Source: CAKSIN01 sp964423705 (lineage in GTDB: Bacteria; Bacillota; Clostridia; UMGS1810). Taken from it: a DNA stretch of 10,917 bases. The notes under the pieces were generated by a model. It did not search any database. It saw only the letters and a program-made list of their open reading frames with translations, and had not been told where the DNA came from. Below, piece after piece: positions 6,577-10,917 of the stretch; position 1 is the stretch's first letter, and the number at the start of each line of letters is the position of its first letter. The stretch lies in assembly GCA_964423705.1 (NCBI GenBank), contig CAYRGA010000060.1:1-10917 (forward strand), read 5' to 3'. A program made the position numbers and the translations under genes.

Positions 6577-8109
6577 ATGAAAAAAGTATTAAAACCGATA
6601 TTCAGCAAAAAAATCATCGGTGCTGTTATGCTTATCGCACAGATATTGATTTTCGCGTTAACTGTTGACAAGCTGTATAAATACAGGGTATATATTTACG
6701 GTTTTTCGGCTATGATTTCGATTGCGCTTATCGTGTGGGAGATTAACCGAAGTGTCGATCCCGGATTTAAAATTATATGGATTGCACTGATAGCGGCGGC
6801 GCCTTTTTTCGGTATTCTGCTGTATTTTTATGTTCACATGGATGTGCTTTTGCACGGTATGAAAAAGCAACTTCGCAAAAACATAGATGCCGCAAGACAA
6901 AACACCTCCTCCATGACACGGGGGCTGGATGAGATTTGCGAAAAAGCACCCGATGAGGCGGGAATATTTAAATATTTGTATAAACAGGCGGCGGCACCGT
7001 GCTTCGCCGAAAGTAATGTTGACTACTTTAAAATAGGAGAGGAAATGTACGAGAGCCTCTGCGAGGATATGAAAAAGGCGAAAAAGTATATCTTCCTGGA
7101 ATTTTTTATTTTAAATCAAAACAGCGGCATGTGGAAGAATATTCATGAGATTTTAAAGAGAAAGGTTTCCGAGGGTGTCGAGGTCAGAGTGATGTATGAC
7201 GGTATGTGTTCACTCACCTGCACGTCAAACGAATTTGACAAAGTACTTATCTCCGAGGGGATAAAGTGCCGTATTTTCTCACCGGTAAAGCCGTTTTTGT
7301 CCACTTATCACAATAACCGCGACCACAGAAAAATCGTGATAATTGACGGTGAAATCGCTTATACCGGCGGAATAAACATCGCCGATGAATACATAAATGC
7401 CATAAATCGTTTCGGTCACTGGAAGGACACCGCCATAAGGGTCACCGGTGACGGCGTAAGCGGCTTTGTGATGATGTATATAAAGCTGTGGGATTTGTAT
7501 AAGGAAAACAAAACTGATTTTAATGCTTACATATCCGACAATACCGCAGTCGAAAACGCAGGCGGCTTTATCGCTCCGTTTGATGATAATCCCATGGATA
7601 ATGAAGCGGTCGTCGAAAATGTGTATCTTCATATGATAAATACCTCAAAGAAGTATGTTCATATCACGACACCGTATTTGATATTGGACGATGACCTGGC
7701 GGATTCTCTGAAATTCGCCGCAAAGCGCGGTGTGGACGTTAAAATCATCATGCCTCATATTCCCGACAAGTGGTATGCTTTTGCGCTTGCGAGGACGTAT
7801 TATCCCGAGCTTATAAGGGCGGGTGTTAAGATTTACGAATACACTCCCGGCTTTGTGCATGCGAAGAGCACGGTGGCTGACGGCGAAAGGGCGTTTGTCG
7901 GCTCGGCGAACTACGATTTCAGAAGTTTGTATTTGCATTACGAATGCGGTGTATATATTTACGGAAACGGCGTGATAGATGATATCGAAGCGGATTTTGA
8001 GAATACCTTGGAAAAATGCCGCCTGTTTACTCAGAAGGATTACAATCGGCTCAAGGTGCTCTACAGACTTGCCGGAAGAGTGTTCAGGATTTTCGCACCG
8101 CTTATGTAA
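6577..8109 (+). CDS. cls: Cardiolipin synthase, PLD superfamily
   Basis: A 510-residue membrane enzyme that joins two phosphatidylglycerol molecules into cardiolipin and glycerol. About the first 95 residues hold hydrophobic segments (IIGAVMLIAQILIFAL; YGFSAMISIALIVW; IIWIALIAAAPFFGILLYF), the PLDN-type membrane anchor, with the catalytic part facing the cytoplasm. Two PLD HxKxxxxD motifs follow: H250-R-K252 to D257, then GGIN, and H428-A-K430 to D435, then GSAN.D.RS. Both are intact, and the length is usual for clostridial Cls. I chose ATG 6577 over the in-frame GTG at 6568 because the GTG overlaps the GGACGGTGA ribosome binding site, which is well placed for the ATG. It is divergent from the car operon. 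Only a weak stem without a T-run follows the stop, so read-through into the next gene is possible. Confidence 0.94.
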   Translation: MKKVLKPIFSKKIIGAVMLIAQILIFALTVDKLYKYRVYIYGFSAMISIALIVWEINRSVDPGFKIIWIALIAAAPFFGILLYFYVHMDVLLHGMKKQLRKNIDAARQNTSSMTRGLDEICEKAPDEAGIFKYLYKQAAAPCFAESNVDYFKIGEEMYESLCEDMKKAKKYIFLEFFILNQNSGMWKNIHEILKRKVSEGVEVRVMYDGMCSLTCTSNEFDKVLISEGIKCRIFSPVKPFLSTYHNNRDHRKIVIIDGEIAYTGGINIADEYINAINRFGHWKDTAIRVTGDGVSGFVMMYIKLWDLYKENKTDFNAYISDNTAVENAGGFIAPFDDNPMDNEAVVENVYLHMINTSKKYVHITTPYLILDDDLADSLKFAAKRGVDVKIIMPHIPDKWYAFALARTYYPELIRAGVKIYEYTPGFVHAKSTVADGERAFVGSANYDFRSLYLHYECGVYIYGNGVIDDIEADFENTLEKCRLFTQKDYNRLKVLYRLAGRVFRIFAPLM

Positions 8110-8147
8110 GCTTTATCGGTGTTTAAGCCGAATAACGGGATTTAACA

Positions 8148-8176
8148 TTGACAATCAAATTTAAAATAACTATAAT
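8148..8176 (+). promoter_or_regulatory. Consensus promoter of the EEP-deacetylase-small protein genes
   Basis: TTGACA (8148-8153), a 17-bp spacer and TATAAT (8171-8176): a perfect match to the housekeeping sigma consensus at both hexamers with ideal spacing. The start is expected near 8183, and an AAGGAGAG ribosome binding site follows at 8201-8208. Strong, probably constitutive, transcription is inferred. Confidence 0.88.
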
Positions 8177-8218
8177 AAAGACTGATATAAAGTTTTAAAT
8201 AAGGAGAGAAACGTAAAT

Positions 8219-9001
8219 ATGAGAATTATGACTACAAACATATGGGGAGATTTCTTCGGAAACCCTGTCGAACCGCGCTTGGAGGATATTTACAGTGTAT
8301 ATAAAAATTATTCTCCGGACATAATCGGTTTTCAGGAGATAACAGCTTCGTGGAGCAAGAGCGGTCTTTTTGAAAAGCTGTCGGACGAATACAGCTTTGT
8401 CGGTACTCATATATTGGATAAGACAAATTTCGCACCGCTTGCCGTGAAGAAGGGTTATGAAGCCTTGGCAGTCGGCTTTGAAGACCTCTTTGATACGGAT
8501 GACACATCTAAGGTAATTACCTGGGCTGTTATTAAGAAAAAGGATGATGATAAGGTATTCGGCGTTTGCAACACTCACTTTTGGTGGATGGCAAGGGATA
8601 ACGAGGACAACCGCGTAAGAGAAAAAAATGCTGTTCAGATGGCAAAGCTTATGGAGCATTTATCAAAGCGTTTTGATTGCCCGGTGTTCGCCTTCGGTGA
8701 TATGAACTGCACACGTGCAAGCAATGTTTTCAATGTTGTGTATCCGTCATTTAAAATTAATCATCTGTTTGACATTGCGGAGAATCGTGATGATATAAGC
8801 TCATATCACGGTGACCCTATAATAGGTGAAAACGGTGTGTGCATAGGAAAAAAGACCGAGAATCCTCATGTGGATTCCATAGACCATATTATAGGTTACG
8901 GAGATGGATTTGACGTTAAGCAGTACAGGATTGTCGAGGACAAATATGCTCTTGATTCCAGTGACCACAGTCCGGTATATGTTGATATAGAATTAAAGTG
9001 A
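8219..9001 (+). CDS. Endonuclease/exonuclease/phosphatase (EEP) family hydrolase
   Basis: A 260-residue, single-domain protein of the DNase I-like EEP superfamily, metal-dependent phosphodiesterases or phosphomonoesterases. The motifs are all in order: N7 near the start (TTNIWG), metal-binding E40 in GFQEI, H120 in NTH, D161 and N163 in GDMN, D222/H223 in SIDHI, and D249/H250 in SDHSPV. No signal peptide or membrane segment is present, so it should act in the cytoplasm. ATG 8219 follows AAGGAGAG by ten bases and a perfect promoter. The substrate cannot be read from the sequence: family members cut DNA, RNA, inositol phosphates, sphingomyelin or sugar phosphates. The extra HFWW after the NTH motif and the leaderless form argue against a secreted sphingomyelinase. 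It is followed at 48 bases by a carbohydrate deacetylase gene without a terminator between, which hints at a shared role in sugar or phospho-sugar turnover (inference). Confidence 0.88.
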   Translation: MRIMTTNIWGDFFGNPVEPRLEDIYSVYKNYSPDIIGFQEITASWSKSGLFEKLSDEYSFVGTHILDKTNFAPLAVKKGYEALAVGFEDLFDTDDTSKVITWAVIKKKDDDKVFGVCNTHFWWMARDNEDNRVREKNAVQMAKLMEHLSKRFDCPVFAFGDMNCTRASNVFNVVYPSFKINHLFDIAENRDDISSYHGDPIIGENGVCIGKKTENPHVDSIDHIIGYGDGFDVKQYRIVEDKYALDSSDHSPVYVDIELK

Positions 9002-9049
9002 TTTTAAACCATTCGATAAGATTTGATTTATAAATTGGAGATGACTTTT

Positions 9050-9904
9050 ATGCGCTATGTTTTTATGAGGTATCCCGGAGGAAAGGCAAAAGCACTTACC
9101 TTCAGCTATGATGACGGTGTGGAACAGGACATACGTTTAGCTTCGATATTCGATAAGTACGGAGTGAAGGCGACTTTTAACCTTGTGGGTGAATGTCTTC
9201 AGGAAAAATCATTTACGGGCGAACAGATACGGGAATATTTTCTTTCAAAGGGACACGAAATCGCCGTACACGGTGAATGTCACAGGGCAAACGGAAATAC
9301 CAGACCCATAGAGGGAATCAGGGATGTGCTTAACTGTCGTCTTGAGCTTGAAAGCAAGTGCGGATGCATCATACGCGGCATGGCATACCCCGATACCGGA
9401 ATAAATCAAATGGGAAATTTCGGAAACTACGAGGCGGTAAAGCAGTATCTTACAGAGCTTGATATCGTATATGCCAGAACCCTCGGCGGTGATAATAACG
9501 GCTTTATGCTTCCGCAGGATTTTCACGCATGGATGCCGACGGCTCATCACAATAATCCTAAAATTATGGAGTATGCAGATGAATTTTTGAACTTGGATAT
9601 ATCTCCGAATGTATATATCGCTCGGAGAGTACCGCGGCTTATGTACATATGGGGGCACAGCTATGAGTTTGACAAGCATGATAATTGGGAGCATATGGAA
9701 GGTCTGTGCGAAAAGCTCGCTAATAATGATGATATATGGTATGCTACGAATATGGAAATATATAACTGTGTTCAGGCGTATAAAAGCCTGGTGTACAGTG
9801 CCGACGGGCACAAGGTGTACAACCCTTCGCTCACCACGGTGTGGCTCGATGCTGACGGCAGACCGTACAGCGTAAAACCGGGTGAAACGATAACCATGGA
9901 GTGA
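9050..9904 (+). CDS. Polysaccharide deacetylase family protein (NodB-like, CE4), leaderless
   Basis: A 284-residue NodB-homology hydrolase; the family removes acetyl (or related amide) groups from carbohydrates by a metal-dependent mechanism. Motif 1 is SYDDG with D21 and D22, motif 2 is H74-GEC-H78 (metal ligands with D22), motif 3 is R109-GMAYPDTG with P114, and a late WGHSYEFD with H203 matches the catalytic histidine motif. A short C-terminal extension (about 255-284) looks beta-rich. There is no signal peptide, unlike peptidoglycan deacetylases, so the substrate is probably a small intracellular molecule rather than the wall; identity is unknown. ATG 9050 is chosen because GGAGATGA (9037-9044) precedes it by five bases; a longer frame from TTG 9023 would run through that site. 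It sits between the EEP gene and the small cysteine-rich gene in one likely transcript. Confidence 0.9.
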   Translation: MRYVFMRYPGGKAKALTFSYDDGVEQDIRLASIFDKYGVKATFNLVGECLQEKSFTGEQIREYFLSKGHEIAVHGECHRANGNTRPIEGIRDVLNCRLELESKCGCIIRGMAYPDTGINQMGNFGNYEAVKQYLTELDIVYARTLGGDNNGFMLPQDFHAWMPTAHHNNPKIMEYADEFLNLDISPNVYIARRVPRLMYIWGHSYEFDKHDNWEHMEGLCEKLANNDDIWYATNMEIYNCVQAYKSLVYSADGHKVYNPSLTTVWLDADGRPYSVKPGETITME

Positions 9905-9917
9905 CGGAGGAACAGGT

Positions 9918-10127
9918 ATGATTTATTCCGAGACGGAAAATCCGAAATGCTGTATGTGCGTGTATGCAGAGAAAGTCGCATCGGGAAATGCCGAGTGCTC
10001 GATTAAGGGCACTGTGCCTGAGGATTTTTGCTGTAAAAAATTTAAGTACGATATATTCAAGAAAATCATTAAACCTAAGAAGGTATTGAGTAAAAATAAA
10101 TTCAGCGAAGAGGATTTCATGATATAA
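9918..10127 (+). CDS. Small six-cysteine protein, putative metal binder
   Basis: A 69-residue protein with cysteines at 11, 12, 14, 27, 38 and 39, arranged as CC.C near the start, a lone C, then CCKKFKYD, followed by a lysine-rich tail. The layout suggests a small zinc ribbon or other metal-binding fold. The pattern of paired cysteines followed by KF.YD is one I associate with short uncharacterised clostridial proteins, but I cannot name the family. ATG 9918 follows CGGAGG (9905-9910) by seven bases and lies only 13 bases after the deacetylase stop, so the two are almost certainly cotranscribed. No signal peptide or membrane segment is seen. Its role is unknown; a regulatory or structural partner of the deacetylase is only a guess. 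Confidence 0.8.
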   Translation: MIYSETENPKCCMCVYAEKVASGNAECSIKGTVPEDFCCKKFKYDIFKKIIKPKKVLSKNKFSEEDFMI

Positions 10128-10170
10128 ATATGTATGGAATGACCTGTGAATTATTCCGAAATTATTGAAT

Positions 10171-10467
10171 GTTAATACGGGCAGACAGGGTCGTCTGCCC
10201 CTACGGACAACCACCAAACGTATGGCAGCGGGAACGTAGGGGCGACCCTATGTGGTCATCCGTCAAAGCCCCAGCCAGAATTACAAACCGTGTGGTCGTC
10301 CGTCAAAGCCCCAGCCAGAATTACAAACCGTGTGGTCGTCCGTCAAAGCCTTCACCTGGGGAGGGGAAGGTGGATTTTGCACAGCAAAATTCGGATGAGG
10401 TGGTAAATGGCACAATCCACATATTTAATCGCCATGTACGCGGGCGGACAGGGTCGTCTGCACCGGC
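10171..10467. repeat. Non-coding cluster of foldback (REP/MITE-like) repeats
   Basis: About 300 bases of GC-richer DNA built from short related blocks. A perfect hairpin GGGCAGAC-AGGGTC-GTCTGCCC lies at 10179-10200, with a decayed second copy near 10442-10464. GCCCCTACG (10197-10205) is inverted at 10235-10243. CGGACAACCAC (10204-10214) is the imperfect inverse of the GTGGTCATCCG that opens the tandem repeat. A CCTGGGGAGGGGAAGG block (10355-10370) leads to a perfect ATTTTGC-ACA-GCAAAAT hairpin (10374-10390). Such blocks recall dispersed intergenic repeats of gut Clostridia. Reading frames here lack ribosome binding sites and are repeat-derived. No transposase is present. Confidence 0.7.
10251..10350. 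repeat. 40-bp direct tandem repeat, 2.5 copies
   Basis: Unit one is 10251-10290, unit two 10291-10330, and a half unit follows at 10331-10350. The full units differ at one base (GGTCATCC versus GGTCGTCC), and the half unit matches unit two exactly. The near-identity points to recent duplication by slippage or unequal exchange inside the repeat cluster. Confidence 0.93.
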
Positions 10468-10511
10468 ATTGTCTAAACGGCAAAGCCTTACTCGCCTTCG
10501 GCTCAGACAAT
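10468..10511. repeat. Branched inverted-repeat structure before the terminator
   Basis: An outer stem ATTGTCT (10468-10474) with AGACAAT (10505-10511) encloses two small hairpins, GGC-AAA-GCC (10479-10487) and GCC-TTC-GGC (10494-10502). Together they could form a three-way junction. It closes the repeat cluster and directly abuts the terminator. Confidence 0.5.
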
Positions 10512-10532
10512 CGCATGCCATTGCGTTTTTTT
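10512..10532 (+). terminator. Short intrinsic terminator of the plus-strand transcript
   Basis: CGCA-TGCCAT-TGCG is followed at once by seven T residues (10526-10532). The 4-bp stem is short, but it sits directly under the branched inverted repeat, which may help pausing. It is the first T-tracted hairpin after the six-cysteine gene and lies against the stop of the convergent lipoprotein gene. Confidence 0.5.
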
Positions 10533-10890
10533 AATTCTGTTTTTGTTCTGCCTGTTTTAAAATATAGTCTATTTCATCCAGAATTTCCCTTTTTGTTTCC
10601 TCATCGATATCGGGGTTGTTTGATTCATCGATGAGCTTTTCCAGGTCATTGGCGGTGACTGCTTCGCCGTCTTGATTCTTTATGGTGCCGTTGTTTTCTG
10701 ATTTTTTATCCTCGGAGGAAGCCTTCGGAGCTTTATCATCGGATTTATTTTCTTTTTTCGTTTTGTTTGCGGACTCGCTTTGTGATGCCTTCGGAGTATC
10801 GGCTTTGTCCTTATCGGCGGCTTTGTTTTTTCCACCGCAGCCCGAAAGCAGGGCAGTGAGCACCAGCAGCGCTATTATCGTTTTTTTCAT
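10531..10890 (-). CDS. Small lipoprotein of unknown function
   Basis: A 119-residue exported lipoprotein. Residues 2-3 are lysine, 4-14 are hydrophobic, and the lipobox is L15-S16-G17-C18, so cleavage before C18 and lipid anchoring to the outer face of the membrane are expected. Residues about 19-72 are a low-complexity K/D/E/S/A-rich, probably disordered tether. The last 45 residues are acidic and predicted helical (TANDLEKLIDESN, then ETKREILDEIDYILKQ). I chose ATG 10890 because GGGAGATGAT stands just before it; an in-frame ATG five codons upstream overlaps that site and would bury the signal peptide. The promoter is outside the window. No known family was recognised; the short C-terminal helical part may be a binding module. 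Confidence 0.85.
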   Translation of the reverse strand: MKKTIIALLVLTALLSGCGGKNKAADKDKADTPKASQSESANKTKKENKSDDKAPKASSEDKKSENNGTIKNQDGEAVTANDLEKLIDESNNPDIDEETKREILDEIDYILKQAEQKQN

Positions 10891-10917
10891 TATATCATCT
10901 CCCATATGATTATTATA

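Noticed and set aside
8110..8135. Terminator after cls
   Set aside because: Only a weak interrupted TTATCGG/CCGAATAA pairing with no T-run; not enough to call.
8195..8659. 154-residue minus-strand open frame opposite the EEP gene
   Set aside because: Antisense to a gene with complete catalytic motifs and a consensus promoter; no support of its own.
9245..9811. 188-residue minus-strand open frame inside the deacetylase gene
   Set aside because: The plus-strand frame holds all CE4 motifs; the antisense frame has no start signal or family resemblance.
10251..10350. Possible CRISPR array
   Set aside because: The 40-bp units are directly contiguous with no unique spacers, and no cas gene is nearby.
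10169..10534. 121-residue plus-strand frame in the repeat cluster
   Set aside because: Its translation simply repeats the 40-bp unit and foldback blocks; no ribosome binding site, so repeat-derived.

Overview
The window looks like a chromosomal stretch from an anaerobic, low-to-moderate GC Firmicute of the class Clostridia, probably Oscillospiraceae/Ruminococcaceae-like. The grounds are strong AGGAGG-type ribosome binding sites, codon use, an ANTAR regulator of clostridial style, a TnpX/TndX-type serine recombinase remnant, and intergenic foldback repeats of a kind common in gut Clostridia. The taxonomic call is inference; no rRNA or marker gene is present.

Left edge (1-513): the N-terminal stub of a large serine recombinase on the minus strand, cut off just after its GVSG motif and followed at the breakpoint by a hairpin, then about 240 bases without a gene, then a textbook intrinsic terminator for the operon that reads leftwards.

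Minus-strand operon (514-6396): promoter, a roughly 110-nt leader carrying two near-identical hexaloop hairpins, a gene for an ANTAR RNA-binding regulator with a degenerate receiver domain, carA (carbamoyl-phosphate synthase small subunit), and a 1348-residue gene that fuses full-length CarB to full-length DapF (diaminopimelate epimerase). The operon therefore makes carbamoyl phosphate from glutamine, for pyrimidines and arginine, and in the same polypeptide carries the last enzyme before meso-diaminopimelate, for peptidoglycan and lysine. The CarB-DapF fusion behind an ANTAR antiterminator-type gene is the most interesting item here.

Divergent and plus-strand genes (6400-10127): a shared intergenic region with ~22-bp-spaced AT-rich boxes and a palindrome separates the operon from cls, a PLD-type cardiolipin synthase with N-terminal membrane segments. 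A perfect TTGACA-17-TATAAT promoter then drives what looks like a three-gene transcript: an endonuclease/exonuclease/phosphatase (EEP) family hydrolase, a leaderless NodB-type (CE4) deacetylase, and a 69-residue six-cysteine protein.

Right edge (10128-10917): about 400 bases of non-coding repeats (REP-like hairpins, a 40-bp tandem repeat, a junction-like structure ending in a plus-strand terminator), then a convergent small lipoprotein gene on the minus strand with a complete lipobox. No tRNA, rRNA, CRISPR array or intact mobile element was seen.
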